Shown: positions 23,920 to 31,091 of the stretch, piece by piece | How the letters are laid out: each line of letters starts with the position of its first letter | How positions within the stretch are numbered: the stretch's first letter is position 1 | DNA from: SFFI01 sp964398655 | GTDB taxonomy: Bacteria > Bacillota > Clostridia > Saccharofermentanales > DTU023 | DNA length: 64,000 bases | Assembly (NCBI GenBank): GCA_964398655.1 | Contig: CAYNNG010000002.1 | Span: 1 to 64,000, forward strand | Reading direction: 5' to 3' | Notes under the pieces: generated by a model | What the model saw: only the letters and a program-made list of their open reading frames with translations | Databases searched by the model: none | Told to the model about the DNA's origin: nothing | Position numbers and translations under genes: made by a program

Positions 23920-24405
23920 ATGGCGGAAGATTTTATTACGGTAAAAGTAGGTAGCATGTACTACCGGATTACAGCAGAGGATGACCCGGATTATGTCCGC
24001 CGAGTAGCTAAAGAGGCGAATGACTTATTAGGAGAAGTTAAAGGTCGGCATCCTGGTCTTAGTGATGTGGCGGCTGCCGTTTTGGCTCTTTTGAACAGTA
24101 TTGACCGAGGCTGGAAATTGCAGTCCGATGACCGTGAAACCCTTGAAGATTTAAGCCGACTCCAAGCAGATTTAGAGGAGAGTCAGGCCGAGGTCCTGCG
24201 TTTAAGGGAGCAGGTATGGAACATCAAGAAGGACTTACTCTATTACCGTAATCTTTGCGATATGTATGAAGAACGTCTGCAAGCTATGCCCCAAAAACCC
24301 AGTGCATCTGCGGCAAAAACGGCGGAGACTAAGCCCAGGCCCCTAGACGTAATGCAAACCAGTTTTGAAGATATGGCTCACAGTTTGCAGGATACTGAGG
24401 AATAA
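23920..24405 (+). CDS. ZapA-like cell division protein
   Basis: 161 residues. Residues 1-90 fit ZapA: FITVKVGSMYYRI strand, DPDYVRRVAKEANDLL helix, then a DVAAAVLALLNSIDRGWK helix. A coiled coil (about 75-125, LSRLQADLEESQAEVLRLREQ) and a low-complexity tail with a short conserved-looking end DVMQTSFEDMAHSLQ follow. ZapA proteins bind FtsZ and bundle protofilaments. ATG 23920 and a GTG one codon earlier share the AGGTGAG ribosome site. The tail is longer than in classical ZapA (about 85-110 residues). Confidence 0.75.
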   Translation: MAEDFITVKVGSMYYRITAEDDPDYVRRVAKEANDLLGEVKGRHPGLSDVAAAVLALLNSIDRGWKLQSDDRETLEDLSRLQADLEESQAEVLRLREQVWNIKKDLLYYRNLCDMYEERLQAMPQKPSASAAKTAETKPRPLDVMQTSFEDMAHSLQDTEE

Positions 24406-24410
24406 GTTTT

Positions 24411-25049
24411 ATGGATACGCAGGTTAAACTCAAGATTAAGCTAGAACTTACAGACCTAAATCTGATGCCTAGTAAGGCCAGCCCTGATTCCGCAGGCTAT
24501 GACCTCAAGGCCAGGCAAGAATACTTCATTGCCCCCGGACAGACTGTCTTTGTAGCCACTGGGGTAAAGTTGGCCCTTCCAGAAGGTTCTGAGGCTCAAG
24601 TTAGGCCTAGATCCGGTCTTTCGGCGAAATCCCGGCTTAGATTGAGCAATAGCCCAGGGACCATTGACGCGGATTACCGGGATGAGATCAAAGTCATCCT
24701 GCATAATGATTTAGCTCAGAGTGAACTGCCTAGTCTGGTGGCGGCTTCTAGCCCTCTCCTAGAGCGCTTTGGGCCTATCTGCCAAGAATTGAGCCTGCTA
24801 GACTATTTGGCCAGGCAAGGACGAGAGGTCAGGGAGCTTGAGAATTTGTATCCACAAAAAATTTTGCATAGCCCGGTATATCTCGATCGCGAGGGCAGGC
24901 TATGGGGCACTGAACATATTTTGCAATATGAGCGTATAGGGCAACTGGTGTGCCAGGCCTTGGACCAGGGACAATTTGAGCTGGTCCCCGATGTAAAAGC
25001 TTTTGGCTCAGACCGGGGGGGCGGCTTTGGCCACACCGGCCGGCTTTAA
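24411..25049 (+). CDS. dut: dUTP diphosphatase with large insertion
   Basis: 212 residues, versus about 140-150 for typical trimeric dUTPases. It hydrolyses dUTP to dUMP and PPi. Motif I is SAGYDL (27-32), II RPRSGLS (65-71), III GTIDADYR (83-90), IV ERIGQLV (174-180), V DRGGGFGHTG (201-210), all intact or nearly so. About 65 residues are inserted between motifs III and IV (roughly 103-170), where usual members have under 20. The inserted segment is not low complexity and includes LLDYLARQGREVRELE. The product dUMP feeds ThyA at 51.5 kb. It overlaps the convergent hydrolase gene by four bases. Confidence 0.9.
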   Translation: MDTQVKLKIKLELTDLNLMPSKASPDSAGYDLKARQEYFIAPGQTVFVATGVKLALPEGSEAQVRPRSGLSAKSRLRLSNSPGTIDADYRDEIKVILHNDLAQSELPSLVAASSPLLERFGPICQELSLLDYLARQGREVRELENLYPQKILHSPVYLDREGRLWGTEHILQYERIGQLVCQALDQGQFELVPDVKAFGSDRGGGFGHTGRL

Positions 25050-26092
25050 GCTTCGGGCCCGCTAGCTGCTGAAAAAAATAGGTCTAAAAAGTCATCTAGG
25101 TCGTTCAAGTATTTCTCTTGGTCTAAAACAAAACCTTGCAGGTGACCGGCTTGAGGAATTTCCACCACATAACTGGACTCGGATTTTAGCCGTACGCACT
25201 CGGTAATAAACGTATCTGTGGTTGCTTGATTTAACACCGTGTCTGGCAAATTGCGCGTGATCATGATAGGCACTTCAATGTGGCCCAGCAAGGGGATGAG
25301 GTTGACCCTCTCCGGCCCGGAGGAAGAGATACGTACAATATCGGGGATATAGCGCCGGTAAAAATTTCTTTGCAAAAAGCTGTGGTCAGAAATATCCAGG
25401 CGAATGTAGTCGTAAGCTGAAGCAGCTGGGGTATCCAGAATAAAGCCCTTGACGTCTTCGCGTGAAAGTAGAGCTTCAGGATCCTTGGCCTCTGCTAGGT
25501 CCTGGGGTGAGGGCGTTTCTGGCAGGTCTTCCCAAGCCAAGAGACTGGCTGTAACCCCGCTGCCCACTCCGTAAAGGATATAGTTCTTGCGGCCCGAGAG
25601 GCGGTAGCAAGCGGCCATGGCAGCCTGCACATCACGATATTCCGCGTAGCCGTAGCCGGAGGCATCTCCCTGTGACTGCCCGCAATGACGCTGGTCAAAG
25701 GCCAAAACATTGAAGCCTTTTTCTAGAAAAAAACTAAAGAGCTTAGCGCTATCTAGACCAAACTCCAGTTTGTTGGACCGCACCTGGTGGATAAAGATGA
25801 TATTGCCGCGGAACGGCACGTCCTTATCAGCCTGAAAAAACCAACCGTTGAGCTGTAAATCTGATCCGGCAGGTTGGAAGACAACCTGTTCATAGTTGGG
25901 CATTAGGTGGGAGGCGATGGGGTTGAATTCTTGGGCGGGTAAAGACATCAGAGTTTTAGCCGCATCAAAAAGGCTGTAGATGAAAAGCCCCAAGATGATT
26001 ACGGCCAACAGCAGTATTACTGCTAAGACTTTGGGCCAGATCCTCCGGCTGCGAGGGGATTTATCTTGACTAAGGGAGATCAGATCATTCAT
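25046..26092 (-). CDS. Membrane-anchored alpha/beta hydrolase-like protein lacking the nucleophile
   Basis: 348 residues from ATG 26092; a GTG at 26107 is in frame. One N-terminal helix (about 22-45) anchors an extracytoplasmic alpha/beta hydrolase domain: GNIIFIHQV for the oxyanion strand, VLAFDQRHCGQSQGD, then the nucleophile elbow region YILYGVGSGV, and the C-terminal histidine in PQAGHLQGFV. At the elbow the usual G-x-S-x-G reads G-V-G-S-G (175-179), so the Ser position 177 is glycine. The nearest families are YqkD/BEM46-like hydrolases. It is probably not a serine hydrolase. It is divergent to tsaD. Confidence 0.75.
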   Translation of the reverse strand: MNDLISLSQDKSPRSRRIWPKVLAVILLLAVIILGLFIYSLFDAAKTLMSLPAQEFNPIASHLMPNYEQVVFQPAGSDLQLNGWFFQADKDVPFRGNIIFIHQVRSNKLEFGLDSAKLFSFFLEKGFNVLAFDQRHCGQSQGDASGYGYAEYRDVQAAMAACYRLSGRKNYILYGVGSGVTASLLAWEDLPETPSPQDLAEAKDPEALLSREDVKGFILDTPAASAYDYIRLDISDHSFLQRNFYRRYIPDIVRISSSGPERVNLIPLLGHIEVPIMITRNLPDTVLNQATTDTFITECVRLKSESSYVVEIPQAGHLQGFVLDQEKYLNDLDDFLDLFFSAASGPEA

Positions 26093-26225
26093 ACGTGCAT
26101 ATGCCACCTTCTGCCAACCGTTGCGGCCAAACTGAGCACAAGTATAACATGGTGGCGGGCTATGCTAAAATAAGCTCTTAGGCCTGGCTTAAGCCGATTG
26201 CCCAGGCTTTAAGGAAGTTACAACG

Positions 26226-27272
26226 ATGAAAAAAATGTTTTTAGCTATAGAATCCTCCTGCGATGAAACTGCAGCTGCCGTAGTTGCTGAAGGTAGGGAA
26301 ATCCTCTCTAATGTGGTTCAATCTTCTGCGAGTTTGCATGAGCGCTTCGGAGGTGTGGTGCCTGAGCTAGCCTCAAGGGCGCATGTAGAGTCTATTGTTC
26401 CTGTGGTTGCCCAGGCCTTGAAGGACGCAGGTATCTTATTGGATGACCTGACGGGCATAGGGGTATGTGCGGGACCTGGCCTCCTGGGTTCTTTGATTGT
26501 GGGGGTATCAGCGGCCAAAGCTCTAGCTTTTGCTACGGGCAAGCCCCTGATACCTGTACACCACCTAGCTAGCCACATTGCAGCTAACTATCTGGCCCAT
26601 CCGGACTTGAAACCTCCATTCTTAGCCTTGGTAGTTTCGGGAGCGCACTCTCATATTGTAGAAGTCCAAGATTATAATACTTTTGTGATCTTAGCCCGAA
26701 CTCGGGATGATGCGCCTGGTGAGGCCTATGACAAGATTTCCCGCGAATTGGGCTTGGCTTATCCCGGCGGACCCAAGCTAGATAAGTTGGCCAGGCAAGG
26801 AAATGCCCAGGCCTTAGATTTGCCCCATCCGCATTTTGAAGACTCCCTGGATTTTTCTTTCTCGGGAATCAAGACGGCCAGCCTTAACGCCCTCAATAAA
26901 GCTAAGCAACAGGCCAAGACGCGTCTGGTAAGACGGGAGGATATCCTGGCAGACGAAGATCTGGCTGCTGCTTTCCAAGAAGCCGTAGTGGCAAGCCTAC
27001 TTGAGCATGTGTCCCAGGCCTTGGATCAAACGGGCTACGATAAGTTGGTTTTGGCTGGGGGGGTATCGGCTAATTCTTGGCTGAGAGACCAGAGCGAAGC
27101 CTTATGTCAGAAACGAGGACTTAAACTCTACTTACCACCTCTGGCTCTTTGCACAGACAACGCGGCCATGACAGCTGCACAGACCTACTATGCTTACGAG
27201 GCAGGGGAGCGGGCAGACCTCGAGCTTAATGCCACGGCCATGTGGGAACTGGGTACGCCCATGCCCCGCTAG
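26226..27272 (+). CDS. tsaD: tRNA N6-adenosine threonylcarbamoyltransferase TsaD
   Basis: 348 residues. It transfers the threonylcarbamoyl group to A37 of ANN-decoding tRNAs with TsaB/TsaE. ASKHA-fold motifs: LAIESSCDETAAAVV near the start, FGGVVPELASRAHVE, the metal-binding HHLASHIAANY (H-x-x-x-H), LVVSGAHSH and the C-terminal LAGGVSANSWLR and LCTDNAAMTA. The start is ATG 26226 with AAGGAAG upstream. tsaB and tsaE are not in the window. Confidence 0.97.
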   Translation: MKKMFLAIESSCDETAAAVVAEGREILSNVVQSSASLHERFGGVVPELASRAHVESIVPVVAQALKDAGILLDDLTGIGVCAGPGLLGSLIVGVSAAKALAFATGKPLIPVHHLASHIAANYLAHPDLKPPFLALVVSGAHSHIVEVQDYNTFVILARTRDDAPGEAYDKISRELGLAYPGGPKLDKLARQGNAQALDLPHPHFEDSLDFSFSGIKTASLNALNKAKQQAKTRLVRREDILADEDLAAAFQEAVVASLLEHVSQALDQTGYDKLVLAGGVSANSWLRDQSEALCQKRGLKLYLPPLALCTDNAAMTAAQTYYAYEAGERADLELNATAMWELGTPMPR

Positions 27273-27296
27273 TATACTTATACGGTGACGCAAAAA

Positions 27297-27368
27297 AGTT
27301 GATAATGTGGAAAAGTTAAGTTTGGAGCTCACAGTCCAGACCTGATAGGTTGATAAGTTTGTGGATAA
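27297..27368 (+). promoter_or_regulatory. Cluster of four DnaA-box-like 9-mers upstream of smpB
   Basis: On the minus strand the 9-mers read TTATCAACT (27297-27305), TTTTCCACA (27306-27314), TTATCAACC (27348-27356) and TTATCCACA (27360-27368). The last is the exact consensus; the others have two, one and two mismatches. All point the same way, in AT-rich DNA. No dnaA or dnaN is here. Confidence 0.45.
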
Positions 27369-27446
27369 TGTTTATAAGTCTAGCCTCTGTATGATTAGTG
27401 TATTGTTTTTGAAATAAGTTTGTAAAATTTGAAAGAATGGACCTAC

Positions 27447-27899
27447 ATGAAAAAGGAAGCAGTAAAAGTTTTAGCGCAAAATCGCAAGGCCAGGTTCTCC
27501 TATGAGATTCTGGAAAGCTTTGAGGCGGGTATTGTCCTGACGGGAACAGAGGTGAAATCTGCCCGGCAGGGTCGAGTCAACTTGCAGGATGCCTACGCCA
27601 CAGTGGATAAAGGTGAAGTCTTTATCAAGGGTATGCATATTTCTCCCTATGATCAGGGCAACCGATTTAATCCCGATCCCTTAAGAAAGAGAAAGCTCTT
27701 ACTGCATAAACGGGAAATTCGAAAATTGGCCGTGAGTGTGCAGCAAGAAGGGCTAACCTTGATTCCTCTGCGTTTGTATTTAAAAAGAGGGTTGATTAAG
27801 CTAGAATTGGCTATAGCAAAGGGTAAGAAATTGTACGACAAACGAGAATCCATCAAGAAACGCGAGACGGAGCGCGAGTTGTCAAGAAATTATCGCTAG
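27447..27899 (+). CDS. smpB: SsrA-binding protein SmpB
   Basis: 150 residues. It binds the tRNA-like domain of tmRNA and delivers it to stalled ribosomes. Conserved parts: NRKARFSYEILESFEAGIVL, GTEVKSARQGRVNLQDAYA, and the C-terminal GKKLYDKRESIKKRETERE tail that lies in the mRNA channel. I choose ATG 27447; an in-frame TTG at 27429 is possible. The Shine-Dalgarno is weak (GAAAG). Its RNA partner ssrA lies about 1.5 kb downstream on the same strand. Confidence 0.96.
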   Translation: MKKEAVKVLAQNRKARFSYEILESFEAGIVLTGTEVKSARQGRVNLQDAYATVDKGEVFIKGMHISPYDQGNRFNPDPLRKRKLLLHKREIRKLAVSVQQEGLTLIPLRLYLKRGLIKLELAIAKGKKLYDKRESIKKRETERELSRNYR

Positions 27900-27959
27900 T
27901 TCCTTGAACTTTGAGCAGGAAAGGGGGGAGGCCTTATCGCATCGGTAGTTGCCTGCGGC

Positions 27960-29255
27960 ATGACACAAGCCGGTACAGCCAGGCGCTTGAACGAAGATAG
28001 TTTCCAACTCCAGGGCCGGATCTATCCAGATACCCTCAATTCTCGCGAGCAAAAAATTGACCAGTCTGACGATTACTGGCAGATCTTTGCGGTTACCGAT
28101 GGTATGGGCGGGGCTGGTGTAGGCGATATTGCCAGCCGGGTGGTCCAGTCTTACCTCATGGATCTGCGGTCAGATTTTAGCCTCCTTGACCCCTATAGTT
28201 TTTCTTTCGCCGCTTACATACAGGATTTTTTAACCAAGGCCGACCAAGGCCTGCAGATGCGCCTGCGTAAGCAGGCAAACCAGGCTGTCGGCTGCTCTTT
28301 AGCCCTTCTTATGATGGCCGGGGAAACTTGCTATACCATGGCTGTGGGCAATTGTCGCATTTACCTTTACCGGGAAGGGTATCTCTACCGCATGACGGAA
28401 GACCATGTGCTGAACGATGACGCATCCGACCGCCCCTTACTTTTTCTGGGGAATCATCCGGGAATTCACCAGCTGCGTGCCCAGAACTTAAAACATATGC
28501 AAGTGCAGGCGGGCGACCACTTTTTCCTCTGTACGGACGGTATAACGAATGCACTGGACGACGAGGACATAAAATGGGTTTTAGATAAAACTTCTCCTAT
28601 ACAAACCTATGTAGAATCTCTCTTCCAAAATGCCCGCCGCTATGACGCGCGGGACAACCAGACGATCTTGGGTTTAAAAATTAAAAGCAGAAGAGTCTTT
28701 ACAGGACCAGAAGCCAGTGACCTGCTTTATCCTGATCGCAATCATCCAGGGACCAGCCAAGCTAGCTCTTACCGGGAAACTGGGGCAGACGCCCCTCAGC
28801 TAGGCAGTCAAGCGACGGGAATTTATCGACAAGCTGGTTATGTGACGGACACGTATGGTCCTGTACAAACTTACGTACAGAAGCGGCCAGGAATTTCCAG
28901 CGAAGCCACAGGCATTTATGCCATAGCCCAGGGTTTTCATCCTCAGACTCCAGATGTGGGGAGACCTCCAGCCGCGCCAGACTGGAGCGATCAGCAGCAA
29001 ACCACTGGTAGCTATATCCCTTTAAATACTTTAACGGGGACTAACCGTCAGGCTACAGGCGTTTATGATCTCCCTACTGGTGGCTTGGGAGCTTGGGAAG
29101 AGATGAACCGGCAGGCTAGTCAACGGGAGGAAACTCTGGCACAGACTAATACTCCGGGACATAGCCTTCTAGATCTCTTGAGGCAAAACCTGGGTTTGTC
29201 CGTGATGGCCCTGGTCCTGCTGGTTTTAGTACTTATCCTCTTTATCTTCTTATAG
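27960..29255 (+). CDS. Tail-anchored PP2C-type protein phosphatase
   Basis: At least 431 residues. Residues 1-240 form a PP2C (PPM) domain: RRLNEDSFQ, AVTDGMGGAGVGDIAS, FLCTDGITNALDDEDI and DARDNQTILGLK carry the metal-binding aspartates, so catalysis is plausible. A proline/threonine/glutamine-rich linker (about 245-400) holds four copies of a [QE][AT]TG[IVS]Y motif at about residues 284, 315, 347 and 364, and a C-terminal transmembrane helix ends the protein. ATG 27960 leaves the first PP2C strand (VVACGMTQAG) partly outside; a strong AAGGGGGGAGG at 27921-27931 has no canonical in-frame start nearby, and the start may be a rare codon such as ATC 27936. No partner kinase is in the window. 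Confidence 0.82.
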   Translation: MTQAGTARRLNEDSFQLQGRIYPDTLNSREQKIDQSDDYWQIFAVTDGMGGAGVGDIASRVVQSYLMDLRSDFSLLDPYSFSFAAYIQDFLTKADQGLQMRLRKQANQAVGCSLALLMMAGETCYTMAVGNCRIYLYREGYLYRMTEDHVLNDDASDRPLLFLGNHPGIHQLRAQNLKHMQVQAGDHFFLCTDGITNALDDEDIKWVLDKTSPIQTYVESLFQNARRYDARDNQTILGLKIKSRRVFTGPEASDLLYPDRNHPGTSQASSYRETGADAPQLGSQATGIYRQAGYVTDTYGPVQTYVQKRPGISSEATGIYAIAQGFHPQTPDVGRPPAAPDWSDQQQTTGSYIPLNTLTGTNRQATGVYDLPTGGLGAWEEMNRQASQREETLAQTNTPGHSLLDLLRQNLGLSVMALVLLVLVLILFIFL

Positions 29256-29302
29256 TTCTAATAGTTTGAGTTATAGGCAGAGCTTTTGGGTACAATTGTC
29301 CC

Positions 29303-29331
29303 TTGTCCTGACGGCCTGACCTTGCTATATT
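29303..29331 (+). promoter_or_regulatory. Promoter of ssrA
   Basis: TTGTCC (29303-29308), 17 bases, TATATT (29326-29331), 23 bases ahead of the mature tmRNA 5' end. Confidence 0.65.
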
Positions 29332-29354
29332 TAGTATGCTTCAAACACCCATAT

Positions 29355-29731
29355 GGGGGTGAACTGGTTTCGACGGGATCGTAGAAATTAGGGAAGCGGG
29401 CAGAGGGCTCCGCTGGCCTCTTTAAAAAGCGGAACAAACATTAAATGCCAACAAACCGGCACTTGCAGCTGCATAACATTGCCTGCCATGGAACCAGACC
29501 TATCTGCGGGCTGGACCTCCATGTAAAAGAGCAGACCTTTACTCTTAGAGGTTAAAGAGTGACCCTGATGGCCTAAGCTTTGCCGCCATTTAGTATCCAT
29601 GAAGCTACCGGACACCTGCCGCCCCGCTGTTAGGGACAGGTAGAGGGGAATACTCCAAGTAACAGCTGCGCCCGGAGACGCCTTAATGGACATGGTTTCG
29701 GACAGGAGTTCGACTCTCCTCACCTCCACCA
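29355..29731 (+). ncRNA. ssrA: Transfer-messenger RNA (tmRNA)
   Basis: The 5' end GGGGGTGAACTGGTTTCGAC and the 3' end GTTCGACTCTCCTCACCTCCACCA pair as the tRNA-like acceptor and T arm, with CCA encoded. The tag reading frame lies at 29447-29476: GCC AAC AAA CCG GCA CTT GCA GCT GCA TAA, giving ANKPALAAA. The tag end matches the usual hydrophobic LAA degron, with one extra alanine. It rescues stalled ribosomes together with SmpB. The length (377 nt) is normal. Confidence 0.95.
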
Positions 29732-29738
29732 ATTGAAG

Positions 29739-29766
29739 GCCCCTAGTCCGATGACTAGGGGCTTTT
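29739..29766 (+). terminator. Terminator of ssrA
   Basis: GCCCCTAGTC (29739-29748), CGAT loop, GACTAGGGGC (29753-29762), TTTT. Confidence 0.9.
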
Positions 29767-29852
29767 GCATATTTACATAGTTCTATTGACCATAATCAGT
29801 CTGCACATTATAAATTCTCCACCCCTACTTTGGTTTGCTCAGAAGTCGGACA

Positions 29853-29962
29853 ATTTTGCAAGTAGCGGATGGCCAAACCACCCATTACTTGCAGATTTGC
29901 TCAGTTGACCACCCAATACTTGCAAACTTGCACGGCGGCCCACCCATTAGCTGCACTTTTGC
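29853..29962 (+). repeat. Three 31-bp-period tandem repeats with an inverted partial copy
   Basis: Copies start at 29878, 29909 and 29940, exactly 31 bases apart, each beginning CCACCCA[TA]TA and continuing [CG][TC]TGCA..[TC]?TTGC over 23 bases. An inverted partial copy (TTGCAAGTAGCGGATGG, about 29855-29871) stands just before the first. The 8-base interval between conserved blocks is not conserved. Together with the next repeat pair this fills the gene-free stretch 29767-30122. It is probably the remains of a mobile-element end; no transposase frame is present. Confidence 0.75.
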
Positions 29963-29968
29963 CGGAGA

Positions 29969-30014
29969 GTCGGGAAAGTCAAACTGAAGGGGTCGGGAAA
30001 AACAAACCGAAGTG
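29969..30014 (+). repeat. Pair of 23-bp direct repeats
   Basis: GTCGGGAAAGTCAAACTGAA (from 29969) and GTCGGGAAAAACAAACCGAA (from 29992) are tandem with a period of exactly 23. They sit seven bases after the 31-bp repeats. Phased short repeats of this kind occur as transposase-binding sites at IS21-family ends, which is the basis for reading the whole block as a remnant. Confidence 0.6.
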
Positions 30015-30067
30015 GTATAGCCCCGGGACACCTCATATCTATGGTGAATAAGTTTGAGGAGTACCCA

Positions 30068-30098
30068 TTGACCTTACAGTTAACTGCAATGCTATAAA
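30068..30098 (+). promoter_or_regulatory. MerR-type promoter with 19-bp spacer and operator dyad
   Basis: TTGACC (30068-30073) and TATAAA (30093-30098) are 19 bases apart. The spacer holds the palindrome CAGTTAACTG (30077-30086). This over-long spacer with a centred dyad is the standard target of MerR activators, so the merR-like gene 25 bases downstream probably controls itself. Confidence 0.8.
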
Positions 30099-30122
30099 AT
30101 GGTCAGAAAGGAGATGTGAGAT

Positions 30123-30677
30123 ATGACGATCAAAGAATTTGCTGACTTGTATGACTGTAATCCTCAAACCCTACGCTATTATGACCAGGTGGGTCTGCTG
30201 AAACCGGTTAAGGTAGATGCTTGGACTAAATACCGTTACTATGCTGAGGACCAGGACCTGCAGTTCGTAAAAATTAAAAACTTACAGCTGGCGGGTTTTT
30301 CCATCCAGGAGATCAAAGGCTTTTTGTCTGCCGATGACCATACCATCTGCTTGGCCTTGGCAGACAAGATCAAGGAGCAGGAACTTCGGCTGGAGCAAAT
30401 CCGGCATATCCAGCAGTCATATCTTAACGAAATCCAAGCTATGAAAGACAAGGTTAAAGCTTTCCGTGAAGAGGTCCTAGACCTGATGAAAGAATACGAT
30501 CCAACCGAGGAATTTGGGATCAGCTCTGAGGCCTACCGTGAAATTATTAATGGGGTAGCCAGGAGCATTGAGGAAGGTGAACTGACCAAGGATGATTTCT
30601 CTTATGAGCTGACATCCCAGGAAGAGGAGAGTGCCCAGGAGGAAGAGCAATTCCTCAAGACCTTGCATGGACTATAA
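30123..30677 (+). CDS. MerR-family transcriptional regulator
   Basis: 184 residues. The N-terminal winged helix (MTIKEFADLYDCNPQTLRYY, then DQVGLLKPVKVDAWTKYRYY) is typical of MerR, followed by a long dimerisation helix (about 80-125). The C-terminal part (about 130-184) is acidic and ends in a glutamate-rich helix; no metal-binding cysteines are present, so a metal sensor is unlikely. AAAGGAG lies before ATG. It is preceded by its own 19-bp-spacer promoter and overlaps the next small ORF by 11 bases. The inducer is unknown. Confidence 0.9.
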   Translation: MTIKEFADLYDCNPQTLRYYDQVGLLKPVKVDAWTKYRYYAEDQDLQFVKIKNLQLAGFSIQEIKGFLSADDHTICLALADKIKEQELRLEQIRHIQQSYLNEIQAMKDKVKAFREEVLDLMKEYDPTEEFGISSEAYREIINGVARSIEEGELTKDDFSYELTSQEEESAQEEEQFLKTLHGL

Positions 30678-30951
30678 GCTGGTCACAGCCAAGCATGGCT
30701 GGACCTATGCCAAAGAGGTTATAAACCACATGCAGCTGCCCGCTGACGGCAAGGACTATCTGCTGGTCTTCGCGCTTTCTCCGGATAAGGAAAATCAAAC
30801 GGCTTTTGCAAACACGGTTCTTGCTTTAGTTATGCAGAAGAATTCGGAAACTCGTCTTCGGAGCTCCAAGACTAGTGGTAACCTGAACTGCAATGTGACT
30901 ACATCTGAGAACGATCTAAACCACTTCTGGTTGCTGCAAGCTCGCAAATAA
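30667..30951 (+). CDS. Hypothetical small protein coupled to the MerR gene
   Basis: 94 residues from ATG 30667, which overlaps the MerR stop. I do not recognise a family. It is soluble, with a possible alpha-beta pattern (MDYKLVTAKHGWTYAKEVIN, then KDYLLVFALSPD and a helix FANTVLALVMQKN), no signal peptide and no transmembrane segment. Translational coupling suggests it works with, or is sensed by, the regulator. The gene pair lies between the repeat scar and a terminator, so it may be acquired. Confidence 0.5.
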   Translation: MDYKLVTAKHGWTYAKEVINHMQLPADGKDYLLVFALSPDKENQTAFANTVLALVMQKNSETRLRSSKTSGNLNCNVTTSENDLNHFWLLQARK

Positions 30952-30990
30952 AAGCTGCGTATTAATCTAAGGCCTTAGAAGACCTTATTT

Positions 30991-31029
30991 TTAAAGCCTT
31001 TGGAGCTTTTGGACGCCAAAGGCTTTTAA
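30991..31029 (+). terminator. Terminator after the MerR operon
   Basis: AAAGCCTTTGG (30993-31003) pairs with CCAAAGGCTTT (31016-31026) and is followed by a T-rich end. Confidence 0.75.
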
Positions 31030-31091
31030 TTTCGGCAAATGTGCTAATATACGGAGGTATCTGCTGTTATCAGCATATGAGGAGGTTATTT

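Noticed and set aside
27297..27368. Chromosomal replication origin
   Set aside because: DnaA-box-like sites are present, but no dnaA, dnaN or rpmH is adjacent and no DNA-unwinding element is clear. I report it only as a box cluster.
29853..30014. CRISPR array
   Set aside because: The repeats have conserved 23-base blocks with only 8-base intervals in a 31-base period, and no unique spacers of usual size or cas genes are present.
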